DNA of 64,000 nucleotides from Skermania sp. ID1734. GTDB taxonomy: Bacteria; Actinomycetota; Actinomycetes; Mycobacteriales; Mycobacteriaceae. Below are positions 53,862 to 64,000 of the stretch, one piece after another. Numbering within the stretch: the stretch's first letter is position 1; every line of letters begins with the position of its first letter. The translations under genes and the position numbers were made by a program. Below the pieces are notes generated by a model. That model did not search any database and had not been told where the DNA came from. It saw nothing but the letters and a program-made list of their open reading frames with translations. Location: NCBI RefSeq assembly GCF_007489285.1, contig NZ_VLIY01000001.1, positions 248,001 through 312,000 on the forward strand, in the 5' to 3' direction.

Positions 53862-54871
53862 CGGCGCCTGTTCAGCACACCCGCAAGACCGAGCGCGGCC
53901 AGCATCCCGGCCGCAAAAACCGCCACCGCCCCGGCAACCGAACCGCGCGCATCGACCCGTGGCGCGATGATCGCCGCATCCGGTGGCGGGGTGTAGGCGA
54001 GAGCGAGATTGTCTGGTGACGTGGCCGCCCATGCCGTCGCGAAGAGAATGATCCGCGAGGTGAAGAAGCTGAACACCATGATGCCGACGATCGGGCCGAA
54101 TACCGCTCCAGCCGGACTGGTCAGCACCGACTGCAGATAAACCTTGGCGACCTGCTTGAACACCTCGAACACTACTGCCGCGAGCAGGGCTGCGCGGGCG
54201 GCACTCGCGAGAGTGACCGGCTCGCGAGGCAGCCTGGCGATCACCCACACGAACAGCGCCCAGGAGGCGGCGATCGCCAGCGCAATGGAGATCGCCTTGA
54301 GTAGCACCGAAATTCCCGGAGCGTTGTCGAGGTGCACGATCGCGAGCAATCGCTTGGTGATTGCCCCCGCACTGATCGCCGAGAGCCCGATCGAGACCAC
54401 CAGCGCCAACAAGAGGCCGATCAAGGCGCCGAGGTCGGACAGCTTTGTGACGATGAAGTTGCCCTGCTTGTGCTTTTGCTCCCACTGCTCGGTCAGCGCG
54501 GCGCGCAGGTTCGCCATCCAGCCCAGGCCGGAATAGAGCCCACCGACCAAGCCGATGACACCGACGCCGGTCCGCGACGAAATGGCCTGGTCGACCAGGT
54601 CGTTGAGCTGCTTGCCCATCGATCCGGGCACGCTGTCGCTGATCTTGTGCTGCGCGGTGTGCAGCAAGCTCTGGTCCCGGGCCAGCACGAAACCGGCCAC
54701 CGCGAATCCGACCATGAGCAGCGGAAACAACGACAGCACCGTGAAGTACGTGATGCCCGCAGCGAAATAATCACCGCGGCGGTTCTGGTAGCGCGACCCG
54801 GCCCGCAAGAGATGATCGAGCCAGGGTCGCTCCTGCCGTTGCTGCTGCAGAATGCCCTTGATGTCGGGAAT
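53858..54871 (-). CDS. YihY/BrkB family membrane protein, ATT start proposed
   Basis: The visible TTG start at 54808 gives 316 residues, but the frame is open another 21 codons back to a TGA, and this stretch (IKGILQQQRQERPWLDHLLR) looks like the family's N-terminal segment. The only plausible initiator there with a ribosome site (AAAGGA 9 bases upstream) is ATT 54871, giving 337 residues. Six transmembrane helices, YihY family; M. tuberculosis Rv3335c is the likely counterpart. Role unclear. Overlaps trpS stop region closely; stop overlaps dacB by 4 bp. Confidence 0.7.
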   Translation of the reverse strand: MPDIKGILQQQRQERPWLDHLLRAGSRYQNRRGDYFAAGITYFTVLSLFPLLMVGFAVAGFVLARDQSLLHTAQHKISDSVPGSMGKQLNDLVDQAISSRTGVGVIGLVGGLYSGLGWMANLRAALTEQWEQKHKQGNFIVTKLSDLGALIGLLLALVVSIGLSAISAGAITKRLLAIVHLDNAPGISVLLKAISIALAIAASWALFVWVIARLPREPVTLASAARAALLAAVVFEVFKQVAKVYLQSVLTSPAGAVFGPIVGIMVFSFFTSRIILFATAWAATSPDNLALAYTPPPDAAIIAPRVDARGSVAGAVAVFAAGMLAALGLAGVLNRRR

Positions 54872-54877
54872 GGTTCA

Positions 54878-56889
<2,012 letters not shown>

Positions 56890-56901
56890 GACCACTCCTC
56901 C

Positions 56902-57762
56902 TCAGACCAGCGCCCGGCCGCGAGCGACCCGGCGACGCATGTCCCACAGATAAAAGTTGAAGGGGAACTGCCGTACGGCCCTGGGCGAGCGGGCACTGAC
57001 CGCACCGATCACCCGCAGCATCGCGTCGAATCGCCGCTGCTGACCTGTCGACCAGCTCAGCCGCATCTGGTCGCGCAACTCCGGCGGCAGAAATCCGGTG
57101 GTGACGAACCGATGCATACGGGCGAACGACAGCCGCAGCGGCCACGGCAGCAGTCGCAAATCGACAATCTTCATCAGGTAGTCGCGGACTGTGTCGTCGA
57201 TGGACGCGGTCGCAAACGTTTCGTGCCAGTACCGCTGGAAGGCCTGCCGATCCGCCGGCCACATGTCGGCGCGTACCTGCAGCGTGGTGCCGAGCCGTTC
57301 GCATTCCCGGTAGAGCGCGTCGGCGGTGGCTCGATCGAGCGGTCCGTACATCTTGGTGAGGATGTCCTCGAAGCCCACGAACAGGCAGGCCGCCACCCAC
57401 AACTGCAATCGCGGGTCGAACGCGTTGTAGGACACCGGGCTGTCCGCCGACGACCGGACCTGCCGATGCTGACGATTGACCGCTTCCCGATACACCCGCC
57501 GGTCATCGTCGGTCCCGATCAGCGCGACCGCCAGATAGGTCAGGGTGGTGCGCAGCCGCTTGAAGGGATGCAGGAGCGCGCTTCCGCTGTGCACCTTGCT
57601 TTCGACGACGCCGTAGCCGACCGGCGGCTGGCTCAGCTGCATGATCACGTTCGCATTGCCGGCCAGGAATGCCGAAATGCCGATTACGCAGTCGTTGATG
57701 TCGAAATTGCCGTCTTCCTGCGTCGCAATGTCGGACCACGATTCTGCAGCTGAAGCACTCAT
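56902..57762 (-). CDS. DUF2236 / MpaB-like oxygenase family protein (first of pair)
   Basis: 286 residues. Marks: AFLAGNANVIMQLSQPPVGYGV, SYNAFDPRLQLWVAACLF, RECERLGTTLQVRADMWP. It belongs to the same family as the gene 12 bases downstream, so the two form a tandem pair in one operon. A perfect dyad lies just upstream of the start, suggesting regulation by an unseen regulator. Confidence 0.8.
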   Translation of the reverse strand: MSASAAESWSDIATQEDGNFDINDCVIGISAFLAGNANVIMQLSQPPVGYGVVESKVHSGSALLHPFKRLRTTLTYLAVALIGTDDDRRVYREAVNRQHRQVRSSADSPVSYNAFDPRLQLWVAACLFVGFEDILTKMYGPLDRATADALYRECERLGTTLQVRADMWPADRQAFQRYWHETFATASIDDTVRDYLMKIVDLRLLPWPLRLSFARMHRFVTTGFLPPELRDQMRLSWSTGQQRRFDAMLRVIGAVSARSPRAVRQFPFNFYLWDMRRRVARGRALV

Positions 57763-57781
57763 GCAATCTCCTCGTTGAGAT

Positions 57782-57796
57782 AGTTAGACCCTAACT
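57782..57796. promoter_or_regulatory. Candidate operator of the DUF2236 pair
   Basis: AGTTAG-ACC-CTAACT, a perfect inverted repeat 20 bp upstream of the first DUF2236 gene. AT-rich core in a high-GC region; no regulator gene adjacent. Confidence 0.55.
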
Positions 57797-57825
57797 CTCT
57801 CACCGCTTCAGACTGCCGTCAAGAA

Positions 57826-58290
57826 TCACCGGCCCGGCGATTGCACCTCCACCGTCGACCACCGGTGCCGCCCGTCGGGATAGGAACTCAGCGCGAGGAC
57901 GCGGAACGCCACGGGCGACTGTCGCGCGGACCACCAACCGCCGACATAGCGCAATGCGTCGGTAAGCCAACCGAATTCGTCGCGCTGCGAGGCGAGCACG
58001 CATTCGGCGTCACGCACCACGATCACGTAGCCGGACGCCGCGCCGAGAAACTCTTCGAGGTCGCGCAGACATTCCTCGAAGGCATCCTTGTTCTCGCCGA
58101 AGTAGTACGGAAACTGCAGCGCGGCGGCAAATTCGTCGAAGACACCGGCGATCGAGTTCATCTTGGTTCCGCGCACTGCACGCATCACGTAGTCGGCGGG
58201 CAGCTGCACACGGACGTCGTCCTCCATGTGCGGGTCGGCACTTGCGGCGATAACGGGTCCATCGCGGAGGAACTTCTCGATCGAGCTCAC
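57826..58290 (-). CDS. Barstar-like RNase inhibitor
   Basis: 154 residues from GTG 58290. The middle matches barstar: FPYYFGENKDAFEECL aligns with LPEYYGENLDALWDCL of B. amyloliquefaciens barstar, keeping the aspartate equivalent to D35 (D69) and cysteine C40 (C74); the residue at D39 is E73. Barstar blocks the barnase active site. Longer than classical barstar (about 90). Starts 1 base after the stop of the exported barnase-like RNase, as expected for a toxin-inhibitor pair. Confidence 0.85.
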   Translation of the reverse strand: MSSIEKFLRDGPVIAASADPHMEDDVRVQLPADYVMRAVRGTKMNSIAGVFDEFAAALQFPYYFGENKDAFEECLRDLEEFLGAASGYVIVVRDAECVLASQRDEFGWLTDALRYVGGWWSARQSPVAFRVLALSSYPDGRHRWSTVEVQSPGR

Positions 58291-58291
58291 G

Positions 58292-58720
58292 TCACCGCAT
58301 CCTTGTGAACGTGCGGTAGTGGTCGCCGGTGTACCAGGCTGACCCGTCGCTGCCGGTGACGATGCGCTCGGCGTCTCGGGTCCGGCCGCGCTGCTTGGCA
58401 TTCACATCCCACTCACGATAGGAAATGGCCACGCCCGCCGAAGTTTTGCGCGGCAGGTCGCCGCCGCTGTTGCGCCAGGTGTCACCACCCTTGGTCCCGG
58501 GCGCGTGCGCTGCCGCCGGCCAATCGCCCGCGTCGATGAGCCGCAGTGTCGTGTACGCCTGGGCCGGCACCCCAGGGGCCGTCGTCGCGGCTCGCGGCGC
58601 CAACGCGGATGCCGCCGGTGCCGAATGACTGCCGCCGTGGAACGCGACAAGCAACACCACGATCAGGGCGACCACCGCAGTCGCCGCCGCCCGAAGGGCC
58701 GCTAGCCCGCGCCGCCTCAT
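58292..58720 (-). CDS. Exported barnase-like ribonuclease
   Basis: 142 residues: N-terminal signal/anchor (hydrophobic 11-27), short linker, then a microbial RNase (N1/T1/barnase) domain (about 50-142). Active-site residues align with barnase: E103 (YREWDVN; barnase E73), R115 and R119 (barnase R83 and R87) and H134 (GDHYRTF; barnase H102). All catalytic positions are kept. Cleaves RNA, guanine-preferring in the family. ATG 58720 chosen; TTG 58738 is possible. Confidence 0.85.
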   Translation of the reverse strand: MRRRGLAALRAAATAVVALIVVLLVAFHGGSHSAPAASALAPRAATTAPGVPAQAYTTLRLIDAGDWPAAAHAPGTKGGDTWRNSGGDLPRKTSAGVAISYREWDVNAKQRGRTRDAERIVTGSDGSAWYTGDHYRTFTRMR

Positions 58721-58880
58721 CGCCGAACCTGCCTGCAACGTCGAATCACCCCGGGGATGCTAATGCGACCTTGTGCGTACCGACACACTCGGTGACAATC
58801 ACATTCGGCACCAACTGCCGAAATGGGGTCAGAGGCGGTCGGCAACCACACGACAACGACGTCGGCAGGAGATGTCCGCC

Positions 58881-59741
58881 ATGGAGTCAGCTCGCAGCGC
58901 CCGCAAGGCCAGTACCGTCCCGCAACCGGTTGCGGCACTGCATCTGGGCAGTGGAGAGCCCGTTCTGCTGCTGCAGCCGTTCATGCTGTCCCCGCACGTG
59001 TGGGAGCGGGTCGCACACATCCTGGCGCGCTCGTATGAGGTCTACGCGCCCGCCCTGCCCGGCCACTGGGGTGGACTGCCATTGACCGGCTGGAATATCA
59101 CGCCCGGCACCCTGGCTGATGCCGTCGAAGCCAAGCTCGACGAATTAGGCTGGCGCACTTGCCATATCGCTGGCAACTCGCTGGGCGGGTGGATCGCCTT
59201 CGAACTCGACCAACGCGGCCGCGCCCAGTCGATCACGGCCATCGCGCCGGCCGGTGGCTGGCGCCGGTTCACCCCGGCGCAACTGCGCGTCGGCCTGACG
59301 TTTCTGTCCTTGGCGCCGTTGGTCGGCGTCGGCAAGATGCTGGGCGATTTCGCCGCGCGCAACCGGTTGGTCCAGCGCATCATCCTGCCGTTGATCGTGC
59401 AGAACACCAACGCGGTCGCTACCGCGGATGCCCAAGCGGTAGTCGTGGCGGCGTCGAACTGCCCGGCGTATCTGCGATTGCTGTGGACGGGTCTGCGGGC
59501 CCCCGGGCTCACCAATCTCGACCGAACCCAAGCGCCCGTGCGACTGCTGCTGTGCGACCACGATCGCATCATCCCGGCCAAGACCTACGGCCGAATGTTC
59601 GTCGAAGACCTGCCCGCCTCGGCCGACCGCATCACCTTGCGCGGTGTCGGCCACGTGCCGATGATCGAAGATCCGGCCAGAATCGCGGCCCTGATCACCG
59701 AGCACATCGAGTCGACCCGCCCTCAACTGCGCGCGGTATAG
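58881..59741 (+). CDS. Alpha/beta hydrolase
   Basis: 286 residues with nucleophile motif GNSLGG, catalytic acid near LLCDHDRIIP and histidine in GVGHVPMIEDP; HG-type oxyanion replaced by QPFMLSP. Position next to icd agrees with M. tuberculosis Rv3338. Substrate unknown. ATG 58881 has AGGAG about 9 bases upstream; the earlier ATG 58872 would touch it. Confidence 0.85.
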   Translation: MESARSARKASTVPQPVAALHLGSGEPVLLLQPFMLSPHVWERVAHILARSYEVYAPALPGHWGGLPLTGWNITPGTLADAVEAKLDELGWRTCHIAGNSLGGWIAFELDQRGRAQSITAIAPAGGWRRFTPAQLRVGLTFLSLAPLVGVGKMLGDFAARNRLVQRIILPLIVQNTNAVATADAQAVVVAASNCPAYLRLLWTGLRAPGLTNLDRTQAPVRLLLCDHDRIIPAKTYGRMFVEDLPASADRITLRGVGHVPMIEDPARIAALITEHIESTRPQLRAV

Positions 59742-59744
59742 CAG

Positions 59745-60962
59745 CTACTGCAGTGCTTTTTGCAGGTTCTCGTCGAGGGCACCGAGGAACTCTTCGGTGG
59801 TGAGGTAGCCCTGGTCGCCGCCCACGAGCAACGCGAGGTCCTTGGTCATCTGCCCGCCCTCGACGGTCTTGATGACCACGTCTTCGAGGGTCTGGCAGAA
59901 CTCGATGACCGCGGGCGTGTCGTCGAGTTTGCCGCGGTGCTCGAGTCCACGGGTCCAGGCGAAGATGGACGCGATCGGGTTGGTCGAGGTCGGCTTGCCC
60001 TGCTGGTGCTGACGGAAGTGGCGGGTGACCGTGCCGTGCGCGGCCTCCGCCTCACAGGTCTTGCCGTCCGGAGTCAGCAAGACCGAGGTCATGAGGCCTA
60101 ACGAACCGAAGCCCTGGGCGACGGTGTCGGACTGCACGTCCCCGTCGTAGTTCTTGCACGCCCACACATAACCACCCTCCCACTTCATGGAGGAGGCGAC
60201 CATGTCGTCGATGAGCCGGTGTTCGTAGGTGAGTCCGGCGGCCTCGTACTCGCTCTTGAACTCGCTGTCGAAGACCTCCTGGAAGGTGTCCTTGAACATG
60301 CCGTCGTAGGCCTTCAGGATGGTGTTCTTGGTGGACAGATACACCGGATAGTTCTGCTGCAGACCGTAATTGAACGACGCGCGGGCGAAGTCGACAATCG
60401 ACATCTTGAAGTTGTACATACCCAGCACCACGCCGCCCTCTTCGGGCATTTTGACGACCTCGTGCTGGATGGGCTCACCGCCGTTCTCCGGCGTGAAGGT
60501 GAGCGTGACGGTGCCGCCTTCGAAGACCTTGAAGTCGGTCGCGCGGTACTGGTCGCCAAAAGCATGGCGGCCGATGATGATCGGCTTGGTCCAGCCGGGC
60601 ACCAGCCGCGGCACGTTGGAAATGATGATCGGCGCGCGGAAAATCGTGCCGCCGAGGATGTTTCGAATGGTGCCATTCGGCGAGCGCCACATGTGTTTGA
60701 GGCCGAATTCTTCGACGCGCGCCTCGTCCGGCGTGATGGTCGCGCATTTGACGCCGACGCCGTACTTCTTGATGGCATTGGCCGCGTCCACGGTCACCTG
60801 ATCGTCGGTCGCGTCGCGGTGCTCGATGCCAAGGTCGTAGTACTCGAGGTTCACATCCAGGTACGGATGGATCAGCTTGTCTTTGATGAACTGCCAGATG
60901 ATCCGGGTCATTTCGTCGCCGTCGAGTTCGACGACGGTGCCCTCGACCTTGATCTTGGACAT
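59745..60962 (-). CDS. icd1: Isocitrate dehydrogenase (NADP)
   Basis: 405 residues, close to M. tuberculosis Icd1 (Rv3339c, 409). Start [20 protein letters not shown], isocitrate site [22 protein letters not shown] and [13 protein letters not shown]. Eukaryotic-type NADP isocitrate dehydrogenase of the TCA cycle. Converges on the hydrolase gene with a 3-bp gap. Confidence 0.95.
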   Translation of the reverse strand: MSKIKVEGTVVELDGDEMTRIIWQFIKDKLIHPYLDVNLEYYDLGIEHRDATDDQVTVDAANAIKKYGVGVKCATITPDEARVEEFGLKHMWRSPNGTIRNILGGTIFRAPIIISNVPRLVPGWTKPIIIGRHAFGDQYRATDFKVFEGGTVTLTFTPENGGEPIQHEVVKMPEEGGVVLGMYNFKMSIVDFARASFNYGLQQNYPVYLSTKNTILKAYDGMFKDTFQEVFDSEFKSEYEAAGLTYEHRLIDDMVASSMKWEGGYVWACKNYDGDVQSDTVAQGFGSLGLMTSVLLTPDGKTCEAEAAHGTVTRHFRQHQQGKPTSTNPIASIFAWTRGLEHRGKLDDTPAVIEFCQTLEDVVIKTVEGGQMTKDLALLVGGDQGYLTTEEFLGALDENLQKALQ

Positions 60963-61194
60963 AGGCGCTCCGCGTCCTCCTGATCCATATGCAGAGGAAG
61001 TTCTCCTCGGTTTTACGGCTGCGGCACCCCTTGTGAGAACACCGCGACGTGTTCACAGACAAACGTATACGGCAGCGCGGTCCGACACGGCCATCAGACT
61101 CAACATAACGAGCGTACTGCTACACGGTGGTTATCGGCTCGAGGACGAGTAGACCCTCCTTTTACCTAACGCGAAACGGCCGATATCATGGCCC
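60963..61194. other. Intergenic region between icd1 and the SAM-IV riboswitch
   Basis: About 230 bases with the icd1 promoter (minus strand) and the metC promoter (plus strand). No further gene or clear structure was recognised. Confidence 0.4.
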
Positions 61195-61312
61195 GAGGTC
61201 ATGAGTGCCAGCACCAAGCCCCGGCTTGCTGGTCGGCAACCCTCCCACGCGGTGGGGTGCCCCGGGTGATGACCAGGTCCCCCGCGACGGGCGTGGGGGT
61301 ACAAGCGCGTTA
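61195..61312 (+). ncRNA. SAM-IV riboswitch
   Basis: Starts GAGGTCATGAGTGCCAGC and includes CAAGCCCCGGCTTGCTGG, TCGGCAACCCTCC, GGTGGGGTGCCCCGGG and TGATGACCAGG, the conserved core of the actinobacterial SAM-IV riboswitch (studied structurally in Mycobacterium). A hairpin CCCCCGC/GCGTGGGGG and GCGCGT follow. Located 98 bp upstream of metC, it should shut down methionine synthesis when SAM is high. The 3' border is approximate. Confidence 0.9.
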
Positions 61313-61409
61313 GCAGGAGGCTCGCCCAATGTGTTGTTGTACCGGATAGGCCCCGCCCCCGTCCCGACACTTCGCTGTCCGAAATCCAACTGCCCACAGG
61401 AGACTTCTC

Positions 61410-62762
61410 ATGGCCGATTCCGCTGCGCCTGAAACCAACGCCGAACTCCCCGGCGAAAACCCTTGGGAGAACTGGTCTTTCGAGACCAAACAGGTTCATG
61501 TCGGGCAGGTTCCCGACACCACCACCAACGCTCGCGCCCTGCCGATCTACCAGACCACGTCGTTCACCTTCCGCGACACCGCCCACGCGGCCGCACTGTT
61601 CGGGCTGGCCGAGCCGGGCAACATCTACACCCGCATCATGAACCCCACGCAGGATGCGGTCGAACAACGCGTCGCCGCATTGGAAAACGGCGTGGCTGCG
61701 CTGTTCCTGGCATCCGGGCAAGCGGCGGAAACCTATGCGATCCTCAACATCGCGGGTGCGGGTGACCAGATCGTCGCCAGCCCGCGCCTGTACGGCGGCA
61801 CTTACAACCTCTTTCACTACACGCTGCCGAAGCTGGGCATCGAGGTCAGCTTCGTCGACGACCCTGATGACCTGGAACAGTGGCGAGCGGCGATTCGGCC
61901 GAACACCAAGGCGCTCTACGGGGAGACGATCTCCAACCCGAAGCTCGACATCTTCGACATCCCCGGCGTCTCGGAGATCGCGCATGCCGCGGGTATTCCG
62001 CTGATCATCGACAACACGGTCGCGACGCCATACCTCGTGCAGCCGCTCGCGCACGGGGCGGACATCGTTGTGCATTCGGCGACCAAATACCTCGGCGGCC
62101 ACGGCACGGCCATCGCCGGAGTGATAGTCGACGGCGGCACGTTCGACTGGACCGTCACCGACGCCGACGGCAAGCCTCGGTTCCCGGGCTTCACCGAACC
62201 TGATCCGAGCTATCACGGCGTGGTCTACGCAGACCTCGGCGCCCCGGCATACGCGCTGAAGGCCCGCGTGCAGTTGCTGCGCGACCTGGGTTCGGCGATC
62301 TCGCCGTTCAACGCGTTCCTCATCAGCCAGGGGCTCGAGACCTTGAGCCTGCGTGTGGAACGGCACGTGCAGAACGCACAAGCCGTCGCCGAGTTTGTGC
62401 AATCGCAGCCCCAGGTGACGTCCGTCGCCTACCCGGGCCTGCCGTCCTCGCCCTGGTACGAGCGCGCGCGTCAACTTGCCCCCAAGGGCGCCGGTGCGTT
62501 GGTGACGTTCGAACTGCAGGGCGGCGTGGACGCGGGCAAGCGCTTCGTCGATGCGCTGAGCCTGCATAGTCACGTCGCTAACATCGGTGATGTGCGATCC
62601 CTGGTTATCCACCCTGCGTCGACCACGCATTCGCAGCTGACTCCCGAGGAGCAACTGGCCGCGGGCGTCACCCCCGGTCTGGTCCGGCTCGCGGTTGGTA
62701 TCGAAGGGATTGAGGACATCATCGCCGACCTGCGACGCGGTTTCGAAGCGGCGGCGTCTTGA
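61410..62762 (+). CDS. metC: O-acetylhomoserine sulfhydrylase (MetY/MetC type)
   Basis: 450 residues, like M. tuberculosis MetC (Rv3340, 449). PLP lysine in [45 protein letters not shown] near the start. Condenses O-acetylhomoserine with sulfide to homocysteine. Downstream of the SAM-IV riboswitch and translationally coupled to metX (TTGA overlap). Confidence 0.95.
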   Translation: MADSAAPETNAELPGENPWENWSFETKQVHVGQVPDTTTNARALPIYQTTSFTFRDTAHAAALFGLAEPGNIYTRIMNPTQDAVEQRVAALENGVAALFLASGQAAETYAILNIAGAGDQIVASPRLYGGTYNLFHYTLPKLGIEVSFVDDPDDLEQWRAAIRPNTKALYGETISNPKLDIFDIPGVSEIAHAAGIPLIIDNTVATPYLVQPLAHGADIVVHSATKYLGGHGTAIAGVIVDGGTFDWTVTDADGKPRFPGFTEPDPSYHGVVYADLGAPAYALKARVQLLRDLGSAISPFNAFLISQGLETLSLRVERHVQNAQAVAEFVQSQPQVTSVAYPGLPSSPWYERARQLAPKGAGALVTFELQGGVDAGKRFVDALSLHSHVANIGDVRSLVIHPASTTHSQLTPEEQLAAGVTPGLVRLAVGIEGIEDIIADLRRGFEAAAS

Positions 62763-63934
62763 CTCTGCGAGCAAAGTTGGACGGGCCTTCGTCGGCGCTG
62801 AATGCGACGAAGGCCCGTCCGCTTGCCGAATTACCGCCTGCTGACGGCACTCTCGTCATCGTGCCGATCGGTGACGTACTGCTCGAGAGCGGCGCAGTAA
62901 TTCCGGATGTCGAACTCGCCGTACAGCGGTGGGGCCAGCTGTCGCCGAACGCCGACAACGTGGTGCTCGTTGAGCATGCGCTGACCGGCGATTCGCACGT
63001 CATCGGACCGGCGGATCACATTCATCCACTCCCCGGCTGGTGGTCGGGCATGGTCGGTCCGGGGGCACCCGTGGACACCGGCGAATGGTGCGTCATCGCG
63101 ACCAATGTTCTGGGCGGATGCATGGGCTCGACGGGCCCAGCATCGTTGGCAGCCGACGGCAGGGCGTGGGGCTCGCGGTTCCCGGAGATTTCCATCCGCG
63201 ACCAGGTCACCGCCGAACGACAACTCCTCGATCGGTTCGGCATCCATCGGATCGCGTCGGTCACCGGCGGCTCGATGGGCGGAATGCGCGCGCTCGAATG
63301 GATGGTCAGCTATCCAGATCAGGTGGCGTCAGCATTGATCCTGGCCGTGGGCGCACGCGCGACCGCAGACCAGATCGGCACCCAAACAACGCAGATTGCC
63401 GCCATTGCCGCAGATCCCGATTGGCAGGGTGGCGACTATTACGGCACTGGTCGCGCGCCGCTGACAGGAATGGGCATCGCCCGGCGGATAGCACACCTGA
63501 CCTACCGCACCGAATTTGAACTCGACCATCGCTTTGCCAATTCCGCTCAAGACGGTGAAGAACCGTGGGATGGCGGTCGGTATGCCGTGCAGAGTTACCT
63601 CGAGCATCAAGCCGACAAACTCTGCTCGCGGTTCGATCCGGGTACCTACGTGCTGCTCAGCGAGGCGATGAACCGCCACGACGTGGGACGCGGCCGTGGC
63701 GGTGTGGCGGCGGCGCTCGCCTCCACCCCGGTGCGCTGTGTCGTCGGCGGAGTCGACTCGGATCGGTTGTATCCACTGCGCACGCAGCAAGAACTGGCTG
63801 ACGGCCTGCCCGGATGCGCGGGGCTAGAAGTAGTGCACTCCAAGGACGGCCACGACGGTTTCCTGACCGAGGCAGACGCGGTAGCGCGGTTGCTGAAGGA
63901 AACCATGGATCTCGCTCGGCTCGCGCGCGACTGA
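62759..63934 (+). CDS. metX: Homoserine O-acetyltransferase
   Basis: 391 residues from TTG 62759 overlapping the metC stop. Nucleophile serine in [29 protein letters not shown], catalytic D in [10 protein letters not shown] and histidine in HDGF (SKDGHDGFL). Makes O-acetylhomoserine from homoserine and acetyl-CoA, the substrate of the preceding enzyme. Matches MetA/MetX Rv3341. Confidence 0.94.
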   Translation: MTLRAKLDGPSSALNATKARPLAELPPADGTLVIVPIGDVLLESGAVIPDVELAVQRWGQLSPNADNVVLVEHALTGDSHVIGPADHIHPLPGWWSGMVGPGAPVDTGEWCVIATNVLGGCMGSTGPASLAADGRAWGSRFPEISIRDQVTAERQLLDRFGIHRIASVTGGSMGGMRALEWMVSYPDQVASALILAVGARATADQIGTQTTQIAAIAADPDWQGGDYYGTGRAPLTGMGIARRIAHLTYRTEFELDHRFANSAQDGEEPWDGGRYAVQSYLEHQADKLCSRFDPGTYVLLSEAMNRHDVGRGRGGVAAALASTPVRCVVGGVDSDRLYPLRTQQELADGLPGCAGLEVVHSKDGHDGFLTEADAVARLLKETMDLARLARD

Positions 63935-63970
63935 GGCGAAAAACTGAGACACACGTGCGCCACCGATTTG

Positions 63971-63997
63971 CGCTTTTCCACGTAGCGGCAAAAAGCG
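63971..63997. other. Weak inverted repeat at the window end
   Basis: CGCTTTT-N13-AAAAGCG downstream of metX, 36 bp after its stop. It might be a terminator, but the window ends here. Confidence 0.3.
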
Positions 63998-64000
63998 GTG

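Noticed and set aside
61131-62774. 547-codon minus-strand frame opposite metC
   Set aside because: It would also run through the SAM-IV riboswitch; metC is unambiguous.

Overview
The window is a high-GC actinobacterial chromosome segment, almost certainly Mycobacterium in the broad sense (most like a fast-growing Mycolicibacterium). Gene content and order repeatedly match blocks I recall from M. tuberculosis: cbs/fadA3/Bax-inhibitor protein (Rv1072-Rv1077 area), lhr-nei2-glpD2-lpdA-Rv3304-amiA1/amiB1-deoD-pmmB-upp-Rv3311-add-deoA-cdd-sdhCDAB (Rv3296-Rv3319 area) and dacB-yihY-trpS-hydrolase-icd-metC-metX (Rv3330-Rv3341 area). No rRNA, tRNA, CRISPR or insertion sequence was seen. Genes are dense, often joined by 4-bp start/stop overlaps.

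Region 1 (1-6.2 kb): 5' end of cystathionine beta-synthase, thiolase FadA3, a Bax-inhibitor-like membrane protein, a DUF5709 protein, an RsmC/RlmG-type methyltransferase, a 42-residue membrane miniprotein, a dienelactone hydrolase, and a secreted lytic-transglycosylase-like protein whose 3' end lies in a four-copy hairpin repeat.

Region 2 (6.2-11.1 kb): a seven-gene partner-switching and two-component operon (small ORF, STAS, RsbW-type kinase, STAS, receiver-PP2C phosphatase, CHASE3 histidine kinase, Rcp1-like receiver). It is preceded by a consensus SigF promoter (GTTT-N16-GGGTAT), so it probably both senses and feeds back on the general stress sigma factor.

Region 3 (11.1-32.3 kb): DUF4185 secreted protein, DUF1918 protein, an RpiA of proteobacterial appearance, oxidoreductases, FetB-like permease, Lhr helicase, Nei2, GlpD2/GlpK, an aminotransferase, a TetR-controlled SDR/Baeyer-Villiger pair, and LpdA preceded by a duplicated leader holding an 18-codon upstream ORF.

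Region 4 (32.3-50.3 kb): nucleoside and nucleobase salvage (deoD, pmmB, upp, add, deoA, cdd), two M20 amidohydrolases, an SOS-box-controlled DUF222/HNH protein, a cassette resembling type VII secretion accessory genes (EspC-like, NlpC/P60, small protein, YbaB-like), and sdhCDAB behind an iron-box-like site.

Region 5 (50.2-64 kb): a TetR/MFS efflux pair with a perfect operator, DacB, a YihY protein that seems to start at ATT, TrpS, two DUF2236 proteins, a barnase-like exported RNase with its barstar-like inhibitor, alpha/beta hydrolase, Icd, and a SAM-IV riboswitch upstream of metC-metX.
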